Assembly (NCBI GenBank): GCA_003427395.1
Contig: BFEA01000351.1
Coordinates: 506,333 to 547,992, forward strand
DNA from: Chara braunii
Taxonomy: Eukaryota > Streptophyta > Charophyceae > Charales > Characeae
Reading direction: 5' to 3'
Length of the DNA: 41,660 nt
Part shown: piece after piece, positions 10,186-20,734 of the stretch
Layout of the letters: each line of letters starts with the position of its first letter
Numbering within the stretch: position 1 is the stretch's first letter
Translations under genes and position numbers: made by a program
Notes under the pieces: model-generated
What the model was told of the DNA's origin: nothing
Database searches by the model: none
The model's input: the letters and a program-made list of their open reading frames with translations, nothing else

Positions 10186-11435
10186 TCTAAGAAGGATTAT
10201 GCTATCACTTCCTCATTTGTTGCTGGTTCTGACCGCTTATCATTCCGAAATTTGTTTTCTGCCTGAGTCTTTACAGCAGAAGAGTTACCTCAATCTTCAT
10301 ATTGGCTGCAAAATCGAGAATATTATTAATCTGATTTCAATACTCATGAAACTCATTTTGTCTGTCATGTTGAGGGTAGGGCATACCAAACTCTTTTCCT
10401 ATTTTCTGGCTTGAGTGAAGTATCTTCGCAGCTTCTCAAGCAACTCACGGGATACCAAACCCTGTTCTCTTTCTCTCATCTGAGTGAAACGTCCCCTCAA
10501 CATCTCAGATAAAAGGAAAGGGGATATCAAACCCTTTTTCTTTTCTCTGGTCTTAAGACTTCAAATAAATCTTTATATACCTGCAAAACAACGAGTTCCA
10601 CAGACAACAGACTGTGTTCCCAGCAACAAATTCCACAGCAATTAACAGCCAAGCAACAAGTAACAGAATGAAAACCCAAAATAAAATAATAAAATAATAA
10701 AATGATAAAGTAATAAATTAACAGATATCACAAAATAGTTCTTCACACCCAAAAGTTATTGATTGCCTTGGTTTTGGCCCACCACTGGCCAGGAATGACA
10801 GACCTCCCAGCAGTCTGACATACCTTATTCGGCCCGCCTCAGGCCAGGACCAATCAGACCATTTGTCTTGACGACCCCTTTAACCTGCCTCCAGGTCAGG
10901 ACCAACATACCCACTACTCAAGTATGGCAGCCCTTTGGCACTCTCGCCAGGATACCCAGACTATAGCGGGTCTGGTCATCCTATGACACTAGACCTCCCG
11001 TCAGTCAAACTGTCCCGAACCCGGAATTTGACCACTGCGATCGGGGAGCGGCTCACCCACCAGTTTTTGGCCTAGGGCGCTGGCTGCCCCGCCCAGATTT
11101 TCAAACGTGGGACCCGGTCCAACCACAGTTTCAGGCTCTGGCGAACCTCACTGGATTGCATCCTCTAACTGCGATAGGGTTTCAGTTGACCCCTTTCGAC
11201 CTCACAGGTCAGACCCCCGGAGTCTTAGCCTCAGTCGACTACGGAATTTGACACTCGCGTCGGGGACCTGCCGACCCCACCAGATTGCAACGTACTGCGG
11301 TAAGGCTCTAGCGGGCCCCGACAATCAATGCGTCTTTAGGTTAGAGAAGAAAATCCCAGGCACAGACAATCAAACAGACATCTCATTCCCATAGTCAGAC
11401 AGTCCATGCCCCGTGCAACAGGACAACCATTTCTC

Positions 11436-11525
11436 AAGAGACGTCCCTTCAGTCTCAAAAGGCACTGAACAGCAACATGATAACCAACATTAAGCACTTG
11501 CAAGAGACCTCCCTTCAGTCTCAAG
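11436..11525 (+). repeat. 66-bp-spaced direct repeat
   Basis: CAAGAGACSTCCCTTCAGTC (S is G or C) followed by TCAA occurs at 11436 and again at 11502. Looser relatives (GAGAT..CTTCCCTCATCT) recur at about 11550 and 11596, giving a short-motif cluster in the 3' flank of the retroelement. Confidence 0.6.
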
Positions 11526-11630
11526 AAAAATGCTTAGTGCTGGCCCCAGAGAGATCACTTCCCTCATCTTGGAATTTACTGAAATGTTGATCTCAGAGAT
11601 GTCCCTTCCCTCATCTGAGTGAAGACAGGC

Positions 11631-11805
11631 AACTTAGTCAAGAAACACGAAGTCCCTTTACTGACAACTCTTAGGCAAGTAAAGTTGAACTTCTTTATGC
11701 CCATCCTCATCTGAATTTCTCGGATGGATAACTTAGTCAGAGACTCGAGGTTCTTCTGCTGACAACTCTTGATCAGCCAGAACTGGACTTCTTTATGTCC
11801 ATCAT
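11631..11805 (+). repeat. 98-bp tandem duplication
   Basis: AACTTAGTCA, then CTGACAACTCTT, then TGAACTTCTTTATG in unit one (from 11631) recur in the same order and spacing in unit two (from about 11730). Units differ by scattered substitutions. Confidence 0.7.
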
Positions 11806-12118
11806 GCTTTTCTGTTTTATCATAGAAATATCACTGATTACATCTTTTGATGTGCCACAACCATGAGTCTCTCAAATCTTGTCACTACGTCAATTCTTAC
11901 TGCAACAGTATCTTACAGTTACTCCCCACTCTCAGAGACTTGACACTCATGGATCGACTGTAGCACTGCATCAAAGATATAGTCTGATTAACTTTGTTGC
12001 TTGCTGAAACAGAAAATTAACTTACATGCTGAAAACTTGAAATACTGCAATGACAAATGCAAGAATGATCAGAGTCTGCTGAAGGTTCAGTTTTGCAGTC
12101 TCACTGTGCTTAACTTTC

Positions 12119-12598
12119 TTAATTTTCCGAAACGGCCCTCTTGCTGGATGATTGTCCTTTCTTTCCTCTCTTCTCGGTCATTGTGGGAACTAGGTCAGAG
12201 TCTCTAAAGATAAACTTACGAAGTCTGGACCCTGATACCATGTCGTGGACCCTTGAGTCATCCATCTCAGATATCTCATAAACTTTGTCTTCTGCTTCAC
12301 CCATAATTTTGTAGGGAAGCCATTTGGGCTCTAATCGCTTCGTCCACTTAGTCTCAAGAGAACTATCGAACAGAAGGACAACGTCACCAACTTTAAGTTT
12401 CTTTTTTCTTACATATATTTTCTTGTTCCATCTCTCTTGGTCTGACAGTCGGTTAGTTGTCATTCTCTCTTCAGCATCTATAACTATCTGGTCAACTTCT
12501 AATATTTGTCTCATTCTGATATGGAGGAGCTCTGAGATAGAATAGTCTCTGTCACTCTCTTGACTTGACCATGTCTTGACTATGTTCTCAATAGGCAA
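12119..12598 (-). pseudogene. Integrase C-terminal region of the divergent gypsy element
   Basis: 159 residues. The N-terminal part (LPIENIVKTW, then a helical segment with QERWNKKIYVRKKKLKVGDVV) resembles the end of a gypsy integrase leading into its SH3-like C-terminal domain. The segment KVGDVVLLFDSS..TKRLEPKWLPYKI is the typical beta-rich DNA-binding fold. It is followed by a basic tail ending in SENSE-poor Lys/Ser-rich sequence with no chromodomain. It lies in the same frame as the upstream integrase piece, separated by stops. Confidence 0.7.
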
Positions 12599-13324
12599 GG
12601 TAGCATATCGACCATACCACAGAGTAAATGGAGCATAACCAGTAGTCCTTTTGACAGTAATATTGTCAGCATAGACAACAACTCTTAGTACTTTCCGCCA
12701 GTTACAGAGATTTTCTTCACACTATTTGGCCAATGAATCTTTCAGAGTTTTGTGACCCTTCTTAACAGGTGCATTTGCTTGAGGATGATAGGTAGTTACA
12801 TATCGGATTCTAACACCCAGTTTGAGAGTAGTTCTTCTTACAATCTCATTTCTGAACTATGACCTTTTATCTGAGACAAACGCTCTGATGAAAGGATACC
12901 TGAGATAGGCTTCCTCTATCCAGTCAGCCACTTGCTCGACTGTCTTCCTCCTCAGAGCCTTTCCCTGAACATAGCCAGAAGAAGTATCCCTCATGTTCAA
13001 TATGTACCTCATCACTCCTTTGCCTAGTGGCATAGTGATGAGATCCAAATAGACTTTGCTGTCTGGTTCTACCAGAATAGTGGGAAATAAAGGCTCAATC
13101 ATCCTTGTAGTAGACCTCTTCTGACATAACTCACATGACGTATAGAATCTGTAAATGATGTCTCTCATGCCAGGCCAAAAATAGACCTTAATTGTCTTAG
13201 AGTATGTTGCTTCAGCAGCCCTGTGGCCACCAGCGACCCCTTCATGTAAAGCAACAATTATTTCTAATTGTCTCTCTTTACCACAGACCACTCTTAATGG
13301 AGGTAGTCCTCCCTTACCATCCAC
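12599..13324 (-). pseudogene. Integrase zinc finger and catalytic core, broken
   Basis: The piece from 13324 to 12857 holds the HHCC zinc finger (LHEGVAGGH then CELC) and the start of the core, with the first catalytic Asp in VYLDLITMP and the second in FVSDKRS. A TAG at 12857-12859 follows. The frame then continues with a segment containing TTYHPQANAPVKKGHKT. At the place of the catalytic Glu there is Lys (codon at 12761-12763), so the core has lost its third acidic residue. A further stop lies near 12721. The domain is therefore inactive on three counts. Confidence 0.75.
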
Positions 13325-13619
13325 AAAGAGGTGTCTTATCTTAAATCTAATATTCTTTTAGTTATTCTCTTTCCATCCTCTTACCAACCTCTTGATAAAT
13401 TTTATCGTATTCTTCAAAGATGAAAAATATTTCTTCTTCCTTCATTTCACCTTGTTCTTCTTTCTTTGAACCAGAGCTTTCCCCCATTTCATGAGCAGCC
13501 ACAGCCGCTGCGTTAACTCTAGCATACCAATCATTTGGCTCATCCTCTTCTTCTTTCCCAAGAATCGACTCATAAACATACGCATCAGGGATCTCTCCCC
13601 AGCTGTCTCTCTCTTCAGG

Positions 13620-14360
13620 TCATAAGATCCATTTGTAGGAACTTTGAGCCCTATAGTCTTCATCATCCTCTTCATTCAGAAAATTATCAATATAGGCTGA
13701 TTCTTCAATCGTCCCGTTTACATCTTCTTCTTCATTTTTTCTCCTTTCAATCTGGCTCAGGTCATCTGCTCTGTTCTTCTCAGTAGGAATCTTTTTCAAC
13801 CTAAAATCAAAAGTCCAAATAAAGGCAATCCACCTGCTGACTTTTAGATCTACTTGCTGATGTTTCTTAATGGCATCAATCACAGCAGAGGCATCAGTCC
13901 TCAAGATGAATCTCCTCCCTAGTACATAGTGCCTGAAGCATCTGAGGCTATGGATAATTGTCAGTAGCTCTTTTCTGAACTGGGTATAACCTCTTTTTGT
14001 AGAATTAAGAGTCATACTCCCCAATCTCAGAGGTCTTTCTTTCCCATCTTTATCTTTCTGGATAAGCACACCACTCAGAGCTACTGGACCTCCATCCGCC
14101 TCGATGATGAAAGGTTTTGCCTCCTCATCATCATAAAAAGGCACTCCCAGCACTACACCCCCATCTTTTAATTTCTCCTGTAGAGTTTCTGCAACAACTT
14201 GTCTTTTCTCATTCCATGTTAAATCAGTTTCTTGCCTTACCATCTCCCACAGAGGCTCTGCAAGGGTAGCAAAATGAGGAATAAAAATCCTCCAGAATCC
14301 ACAGACACCCAAGAAGCTTCTGACGTCCGTCACTCTCTTGAGTGGCAGAGACCAGTTCAA
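13620..14360 (-). pseudogene. RT thumb/connection and RNase H of the divergent gypsy element
   Basis: 246 residues. It starts at the RT connection (RVTDVRSFLGVCGFWRIFIPHFA) and continues into RNase H. RNase H acidic residues are present: Asp in IIEADGGP, Glu in KELLTI, Asp in LRTDAS. The terminal motif reads NRADDLSQ where ADALSR is usual. As a fragment the domain looks intact, unlike the RNase H of the other two elements in the window. It is separated from RT upstream by a stop and from integrase downstream by about 300 bases of broken coding sequence. Confidence 0.8.
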
Positions 14361-14429
14361 GATCTTGTCTATCTTCTTGAGGTCAGGACTCTTAACCTTG
14401 GAGAAACATCTGAAGCCTAAGATGATTAT

Positions 14430-14999
14430 CTATGGTTGAAAGAGAAGGGACTTTGGTCCACTGGCAGTCAGGTTATATTTCTGAAGTCTCTCTAGGACCA
14501 TCTTTACCCCTTCAGCGTGTTCCCAGACAAACTTTCTGACTCCACCTGCGACCAGAGTCTCATCTCTTACCAGGGGTCCTTTCACCGGATTGTCATCAAT
14601 ATAGGGGCTGGTTACTTCATGAGAAATGTTCTGTATGACTTGGATCATATCCCTTTGAACCACTATCACACCATTAGTCCAACCATGAGGTACCACACAC
14701 ATCTTAATGAGCCCTCTCGGTATGTGCATGGCAGTCATTGGCCGACTAGTGGGATCAATGGGAAACTGATCATAGCCAGAATATAAATCAACTGAGGAAT
14801 AAATGCATCGATCAGCAAAGGATTCAGAAAGCAGATCAGCATTAGGAAGACTTCCTGCATCACGTACCGTTACAGAGTTGAGCTTCTGAAGATTTTGTAT
14901 CCATCTCAATCCACCCCCTGGGTTCCAAAAGCAAAACCAGTGGTTAGCATACGGTCCATTAAGCAGGTCCAACAACGTTAGATGCAATCTTCTTGTCAA
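14430..14999 (-). pseudogene. Reverse transcriptase core (YIDD) of the divergent gypsy element
   Basis: 189 residues covering the fingers and palm. It contains WIQNLQKLNSVTVRDAG, the palm motif SSVDLYSGYDQFPID with the first catalytic Asp, PHGWTNGVIVVQRDM, and the catalytic box YIDD at 14592-14603 followed by NPVKGP. The upstream RT fragment overlaps it in another frame (14959-14999), so a frameshift separates them. A stop at the 14430 end cuts it from the thumb region. Confidence 0.85.
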
Positions 15000-15357
15000 G
15001 ATATTTCACAATCTCTGCTTCTTCTTTCAGGGCATATTTGGTTGGCCTATCATTCCATGAAACATGATCAACTGTCCAAATTTTGGTCATCTTGATCATA
15101 TCCACGTCCAACTGCCCTCTCTCTTCATCATTCAAGGAGAATGCACGAGAAAACTCCTGACACATCTTGAAGATATATTTTTTCTCTTTAGGTAAGATAA
15201 ACTGATCTGAGTCTATCTTCATTGTGTCAAATCTCTCTTTGGTGACTCTATTTCCCAATTTTGCAGATTCCCTTAATGCTTTAATAATCTTTCTTTCTTT
15301 TTTCAATGCTTCATGATAATTTTTTTTTATTAGGACTGTCACCGGGTTTTTCTTCAC
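14959..15357 (-). pseudogene. RT N-terminal region
   Basis: 132 residues, mainly the segment before the RT fingers: FSRAFSLNDEERGQLD (start of the domain after protease in this type of Pol), IWTVDHVSWNDRPTKYALKE, and then the primer-grip-side helix EIVKYLDKKI. It overlaps the RT core piece in a different frame. Confidence 0.65.
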
Positions 15358-15391
15358 CCCTTGGGCTTGTATGTTTTCTTTAACCCAGTGG

Positions 15392-15673
15392 CTATTTTCC
15401 TAAAAAAAGATGAGTTGATGCAAACTTTAATTTCATCCTCCCTCCCTTAGTAGTCTCTACAGCCTTCTTAAATGCTTCAATTTGTCCGTCTTCATCTTTG
15501 AGATTACCAAGGGTTTTTATCATTTTTGAAACTTGATTAATACCCACTGAAACTTCTTCTTTAACATATTGTCTGCCTGCTTCTCTTAGTCTCATAATCA
15601 TTTCAGTAGACTCTTCTTTTCTAATCGAATTAGCATACAACCGATGCTTTACATCACTTTTAGTGCAGACCAT
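15392..15673 (-). pseudogene. Protease-RT linker fragment
   Basis: 93 charged residues with no domain signature. It sits between protease and RT in the same frame as the protease piece, so it is read as the linker of the same polyprotein. Only context supports it. Confidence 0.4.
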
Positions 15674-15751
15674 AAAAGTTTGTTCCTGAGCAGTCTCCGG
15701 ATCTTGTAGGCCGATCCAGGATGACCCCTCATGACAAAAAAATTGGACTGC

Positions 15752-16492
15752 CTACAGTCTGTGCAAGAACGGAGTGCCCAAGATACAATCATGGTCCAGT
15801 TCTGGCACTACAAAACTCAGTAATTCAACTGACATTGTCCCAACTCTGATAGGCAGATTGTNAATAAATCCCGCCACAAAAAGTTCTCCTGCAATATTAC
15901 TCAGTATGTTTTTTGCAAGTCTATCAATAGATAAGTCACAAGCCTCCATTGCTCTCCGAGAAAGAAGAATTATCTCTGCCTCAGAGTCCACTAAGTCTCG
16001 AGTCTTCACTTGATTAGTATAAATGGTCAGGTGCCCACATCCCATGGTTGCAACTCTCATCTTACAACCTGGCAGTGATTTGTTCACCTGACTGAGAAAA
16101 ATTGATCTCAAGTAATTAACTTTTAATTTCTTCTTCTCAATCAGCTTCCTTAGTTCTTCTCTCAACTTAGGTGCTCGAGTCATTGCTTCATTGAAGGACA
16201 GAGTCACTTTTGTCTCTTCCAACATTTTAGTAATCACGTTAGTAATCACTGTCCCTTCTTCCAATTCATTCTTGAGGATAAATTTCCTCTTCTTTCCTTG
16301 TTCATTCTTTCTATGTGGAAGTTCTGGATTTGGGTCATCAAGAATATTAATCAGAGACTCTTCAACTTTCCTTCTTTTCTTTTCCTCTATCATCTGGGGC
16401 GTCAAGCCTGCGTGAAGCTTTCTCACCTCACCAAGCACGACACCAGGCTCTGTAACGAGTTCTAAAGGTAGGCCACCATCAAATGACAACAT
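15752..16492 (-). pseudogene. Retropepsin-type protease region, active site altered
   Basis: 246 residues. A long charged N-terminal half leads to the protease core: TRDLVDSEAEIILLSRRAME, ending in DHDCILGTPFLHRL, which matches the flap-to-ILG layout of gypsy proteases. The active-site triplet is normally DSG, but here it reads DSE (Asp codon at 15986-15988, Glu at 15980-15982), a single G-to-A change on the coding strand. One base at 15862 is ambiguous (N). Likely inactive. Confidence 0.75.
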
Positions 16493-16818
16493 GTTGCCCG
16501 GGAAGCGAACCGTTTCATTAGAAGGAGATTCTACTGATTTAGAAGGGTTCTAAGAAATAAAATTTTCTTCTAGGAATCTAGGAAGGCTCACTTGTAGAAG
16601 CTTCATCAGACGCATCCTTTATCAATGTTAGGGATTGTAGAGACAACTCAATCACGGTGTGAGGGTCTCTTGTTTCTTGCACAAGTTCATTAGGCAACTC
16701 GTCAATAAGAAAGTGAGCATTCACATTGGCCTTTTTTTTTCTTTTTCTTCTTCATCTTTTCATCATGTTTAAGAGCAAGAAGTCTCATACCTCCTGGATG
16801 TCTAGGGTCCAACTTGTT

Positions 16819-17277
16819 TCACGAACTATCACAGAGATGACCCATTGCATCCCTCTTTGCCACCCCACTCTTTACATCCTCCTCAAGAGGTCTGCAATAG
16901 GTGGTAGTATGACCCCCCTCACCAGAATAATAGCAAACAAAACTCTTCTTAGGATGATCATCATACTTTCTTATTTCCCTGCTTGCTCTGTCACCATTCC
17001 CTTCATTCTTTCTAGATGTAGAAGAATCTCCCTTCTTACCATAACCCTCATCATCATCATCATCTTCCTCTTCACTTTTAGCTTTCTTTTTTCCTTTGTC
17101 ATCCACAACATGGTTTATAGGCATATAGTTAACGATCACTCTTTGAATAATATTTTTAGCACTCAGATTGTTTTCTCTATTTATATCATTCTCAGTCTCC
17201 TGGTCCTTGGCCAATGTCCAGTGACCATTTCTTATGAGAAACTGTAGGTAGAGTTCTAACAATTGCAACCATTCCAT
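16819..17277 (-). pseudogene. Gag C-terminal region with degenerate zinc knuckle
   Basis: 152 residues, charged, with a run of Glu/Asp in the middle, ending in a CCHC-like knuckle CYYSGEGGHTTTYC at 16894-16935. The second Cys is Ser (codon 16924-16926), so zinc binding would be lost. A second knuckle is not visible. It sits between the rest of Gag (17300-18860) and protease. Confidence 0.7.
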
Positions 17278-17302
17278 CTCATCTGAGAGGATAGTGCTGA
17301 AC

Positions 17303-17857
17303 TTAATTGACGACTGTCTGCCTTTCAGTGTCAGTAAAATTTATGAAAAATATATGGCATCTCTGGGCTTGGTCCAAATATGGGATCCTTCTTATTGTTC
17401 GGATGAAGGTCTGAAGAAAAACATTGAAAGTGTCATACTTAGCTCTTCTAATGTTGAGTAAATCCTTCGTTGTCGTTGGAACTGAGTCCTTCTCAATTTT
17501 TTTTTCCATTCTCTCTTTGACCTTTTCCCATCTAGTGACCATTTTCATCAACTCCTGAACAGCCAACCTCGAGTCGGTGTCACAGTAAGATAGAAGGTGC
17601 TTAAGTCGTTGCTTGTCTGTCCAACCACAACTGATTCCAAATAATTAATACTCATCCAAGAAATCATTTACTTGAGGCCCTCTGAAACAGGTAATTCTCT
17701 ATCTTCCCTCTTTGCTCTTGCGATGTCTGACCCTCCTTTTATAGTGTCGACTCTCTCTACCAGTTCTTGTATAACTCCTACCAGTGCCTCCTCATTAGTC
17801 CCTGCAGAAGAATTCGGCCTCCTTCGTCCTGCCATCTTGACCATAGACTCTCCCTGA
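17303..17857 (-). pseudogene. Gag middle region
   Basis: Lys/Glu-rich fragments (for example VTRWEKVKERMEKKIEKDS), broken by stops near 17574, 17655 and 17300, linking the N-terminal Gag pieces to the zinc-knuckle piece. No motif of its own; assigned by position within the element. Confidence 0.45.
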
Positions 17858-17905
17858 TACTTTCTTCTCTCTCTCTTTCACTTTTGTCCTCCATTTTCTT
17901 ATTTT

Positions 17906-18412
17906 TCAATCTCTCACTCTTCTTGCAAGGGATAAAGACTCGTTCCTCTCTTCTCTTGTTTGCTCTACCCCTTGAGAATTTTGTACATATAGAGTGTAAG
18001 CAATAATAGACTGGGTAGTGATCAGGGATAACGCAATCCTTCTTAATTTTCCAATGTAGTCCTCAATCAATTCTCTTTCATCATCCCTACTCAATCTTCT
18101 ATCGTATCCTTTTACAGTACCCCGAATCATAAAATACCGTGTCAAATCTATGATCTCATAATCAAATTGCATTGCTTACAACCCGTTGTTGATTCTTCCC
18201 ACTTTCACCACCTTTAATAAATAACTCATTTCAGTCTGATCAGTGACAGCTCTCACGACAGAATCTCTCATCTGATCAAGGAAGGGTTGTAAGAACTTAA
18301 TCTCATCCAGAGTAGAAAAACTCCTATCTGCAACCCAAAGAGTTCCCTCCGTTTTGACCATTCTCTCTTCCAATACAACCCCAAATGTTAGCTGCTCAAC
18401 AGAGCCAGGCAT
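17906..18412 (-). pseudogene. Gag N-terminal half, two in-frame pieces
   Basis: Two pieces in the same frame, 18412-18176 (78 residues) and 18172-17906 (88 residues), separated by a single stop at 18176-18178. They are helical and charged, with LDEIKFLQPFLDQMRDSVVRAV and LSRDDERELIEDYIGKLRRIALS. No known domain is recognised. Position before the zinc-knuckle piece supports a Gag matrix/capsid role. Confidence 0.5.
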
Positions 18413-18503
18413 TCTCGATCATCATGATTATCATCAAGAGAGATTAATCTCAGAAGAAACTTGATTCTGGGACCTCGAACTGATGTTGGAAATTATCCAG
18501 AAG

Positions 18504-18860
18504 TCAGGACTTTATCACTAATGTCAAATCACTCTCTCTCGCCTTACCAACGACGACGATAGCTTCTAAAAGAGGCATCCAATCTGTTCTATCCTCAAAG
18601 TCATCAGCAGTTAAGAGGTTAGGGAGTCTCTCAAATTGTCTTACTCCTTTTCCCCATGTTACATTTTTCTTTAACTTCTCAAGCCACTCTTTGTGAAGCC
18701 ACTCTTTGGTTCTTATGAGACTAATATAAGCATCAGTTCGACACTTCAAGTAATCAGTTTCCTTTTCTAGGCATGCTGATACATAAATTCCTACGTCCAG
18801 ACTACCAATATTTTGGAATTTGACTACTGGATGTGAAATATCATGAGCCCTCTCACACAA
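18504..18860 (-). pseudogene. Most 5' coding piece of the divergent gypsy element
   Basis: 118 residues beginning MCERAHDISHPVVKF, with Trp-rich stretches (TKEWLHKEWLEKLKKNVTW). It lies in a different frame from the Gag pieces downstream. It may be the Gag N-terminus or a separate short frame; I cannot tell. Upstream sequence to 19000 shows no further coding. Confidence 0.4.
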
Positions 18861-19690
18861 GTCTCATATCTCAAGATCACAAAGGGGTTATCAAAGCCTA
18901 TTACCTCATCAAGTCTACCTCTTACTGTGGTTATTCTTGCTACTGAGAATGTTCATTTTGCGGTGTCGGAGCTAATACCCTTACAAGGGTATCCGCTCAT
19001 GATTTTGCGCTAGACACAATGTCGACACTAACTGCCAGAACAGAGACAGCTAAAAACGGAAAGTGTGGTAAAACCCTCGACCATAAGGATCATGAAAGCT
19101 TAGTAACCGCAAAAGTCAAAACACGGCACGCGCGGACAAGAGTCAGGGGTTGAAGATATTTGAGTACTTGTCTGCGTCGCCGCAAAGTATGCAAAGACGA
19201 AGGAGGTTAGTGGATTAAAAATTCGAATGACCGCGCGCGCCATTCTGACACGCGAAGAGACTGCAAAGCAGTTAGTAAATAAAACCTCCGACCACAAAGG
19301 ACGAAAGGTTAATCAAAGACAGGAACAGTCGCACAGGATGCAGCAAGCAAAACGGCAGAACCACTCCCCGCAGACTAGAATAAGGGTGGAAATTAATAAA
19401 GGTCCCGACCATGTGGCCAGGGCAACTAAGAGAGGGAGCCTAGCCTGTTGTAGCAGACTGCGGTGGCCAACAGTGGCCTGGAATTCCCTTACGGTAGACC
19501 GCAGGCCTTATGGACTGACTGGACTAAACCCTGTACTCTACTTACGGCAGATTGGCTCCTAGTAGAACTGAACTAGGAACTAGCCCAGTAGGTACAGGCA
19601 CAGACTGATATGCAGAGGATCCCGAGATCGAGTCCGACCTGCCCCCGGGCTAGCTCCTTTTGCTAGCTATAAGGGGCGGGGCCTACCTTT
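18861..19690. other. 5' flank of the divergent gypsy element
   Basis: No gene. A perfect 8-bp inverted repeat (ATACCCTT at 18975-18982, AAGGGTAT at 18985-18992) lies about 115 bases before the first coding piece. A loose direct repeat is listed separately. The interval may contain the 5' LTR, but no boundaries were found. Confidence 0.35.
19020..19325 (+). repeat. Diverged ~210-bp direct repeat
   Basis: A segment around 19045-19110 (TAAAACCCTCGACCATAAGG and flanks) recurs in similar form around 19255-19320 (TAAAACCTCCGACCACAAAG). Both contain GTTAGTAA- or GCTTAGTAA-like bases nearby. The match is imperfect. Confidence 0.45.
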
Positions 19691-19785
19691 TCCGCCCGCC
19701 CACAGATGGACGAGACTCGAACCCATGACCTCGAGTTTGGGGCAAGATAAAGTTGTAACCCATTGTGACAGTTGGCACAACGGGG
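19690..19785 (-). repeat. tRNA-like (SINE-like) segment with A and B boxes
   Basis: On the minus strand, TGTCACAATGGG (19759-19770) matches an RNA polymerase III A box with one mismatch. GGTTCGAGTCTC (19712-19723) closely matches a B box. They are 35 nt apart, a normal tRNA spacing. Bases around the B box can form a T-arm with wobble pairs, but the expected acceptor arms do not pair. It is therefore not a functional tRNA gene; a tRNA-derived SINE head or tRNA pseudogene is more likely. Confidence 0.4.
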
Positions 19786-19812
19786 TAAATGGTAGTTAGA
19801 TTCTCTCCTTTG

Positions 19813-19910
19813 CCTTTTTTTTCTCTTTTTTTTTTTCTTCTTTTATTATTATTATTTTTTCTTATTTTATTATTATTAGTTAGATTTGTTTTTCTTTTAT
19901 TGTTGGTTTT
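19813..19910 (+). repeat. T-rich tract with TTA microsatellite
   Basis: Runs of T and TTC followed by ATTATTATTATT-type triplets. Low complexity; open frames here are pure Phe/Leu/Ile and not genes. Confidence 0.8.
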
Positions 19911-19999
19911 TAGGCCCGTGGTCAGAAACCACTCGCAACCTCAGTTTAATGAATTTACCCCAGGAGACACGGTAGATACAATCAAGGAAGTTAGTAGAA

Positions 20000-20730
20000 A
20001 TCTCAGACGATATAGCCACTGAAGGCTACAGCGCGATGCCGCGGAAGACCGACTCGGGGAACAACGAACCAGTAACAGGGGAGAGAAAAGAGAAAAAGTG
20101 ATCGAAAGTGAGGGAGGAGATATCGCGAGAGCAAGAAAATCGCGCGAGATCGGTGGAACGCGAGAGGAGGAAGAAGAACAGGCTCAAAACGCGGGCGCAA
20201 CAGCTTAGACAGCCAGCGTACGGAATCAGGCGAGAAGGGATGTAAGCGCAAGCATTCGCGAATGAGGAAATAGGCGCGAGACACGGCGATTTGCACTGTC
20301 GAATGAAGGAACGTGCAGGCATAAGCGAGTGAGAGAACGCGTTGGGAGAAGGAGGTGCGCAAAGGGGAGGAAAATGAGAAAAGGGGAAAAAAAAATATTC
20401 GCGGAAAAAAGAAGAAGAAGAAGAGAAAGAGTTGTCGCCTTCGCAGTCAATGGAGGCAACAATCAGGGCATAGATGGTGGGACCTGGAACGGGAGTTACG
20501 AAGGACTCTCTACTTACGTTTTGAGAGTGAGGCAAGTCAGTTGGTGATGGTGAAAAGGGGAGTTGGCCCGGCGTAGATCATTTAAGGGCAGTCATGGCGC
20601 AACAACGAAGGCAGGGAGCGAAGAGTTGGCGACGACGATGACAACGAGAAGGGGAAGATCGAACTGGTAAGTCTTCAAACTCCGCGACTGGTTACGCACT
20701 ACCTCCGTCTATATGAAAAACGAAATTCAG
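20000..20730. other. Purine-rich interval, no gene recognised
   Basis: GA-rich plus strand (for example 20345-20430), giving long Ser/Phe/Leu-rich open frames on the minus strand (such as 20535-20026) that reflect composition. No domain, no LTR and no inverted ends seen. Confidence 0.4.
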
Positions 20731-20734
20731 TGAA

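Larger units (their letters stand above)
10186..12118 (-). other. Repeat-rich 3' flank of the minus-strand gypsy element
   Basis: No protein-coding motif is present. The stretch lies immediately downstream (on the minus strand) of the integrase C-terminus, so it should contain 3' untranslated sequence and perhaps the 3' LTR. It contains several short internal repeats: three variants of GGGATACCAAACCC (near 10380, 10450 and 10526), an A/T-rich run near 10680-10730, and the two duplications listed separately. I could not match it to the flank at 18900-19600, so no LTR pair is claimed. Confidence 0.4.
12119..18860 (-). mobile_element. Decayed Ty3/gypsy element of a divergent lineage
   Basis: Reading down from 18860, the order is Gag pieces, zinc-knuckle remnant, protease, RT, RNase H and integrase, which is the Ty3/gypsy order (integrase last). 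All three reading frames are used in turn, so many frameshifts and stops separate the pieces. The RT is clearly unlike the two other gypsy elements here: it has a YIDD active site, SSVDLYSGYDQF where the others have SKIDLKSGYHQI, and PHGWTNG where the others have PFGLMNA or PFHLCNA. From memory, such motifs resemble gypsy elements better known from fungi and animals; that placement is an inference. No chromodomain was seen after the integrase. Confidence 0.85.

Noticed and set aside
19690-19785. Functional tRNA gene
   Set aside because: A and B boxes are present, but acceptor and anticodon stems do not pair as needed.
20026-20535. 169-codon minus-strand Ser/Phe-rich frame
   Set aside because: Purine-rich plus strand causes it; no motif.
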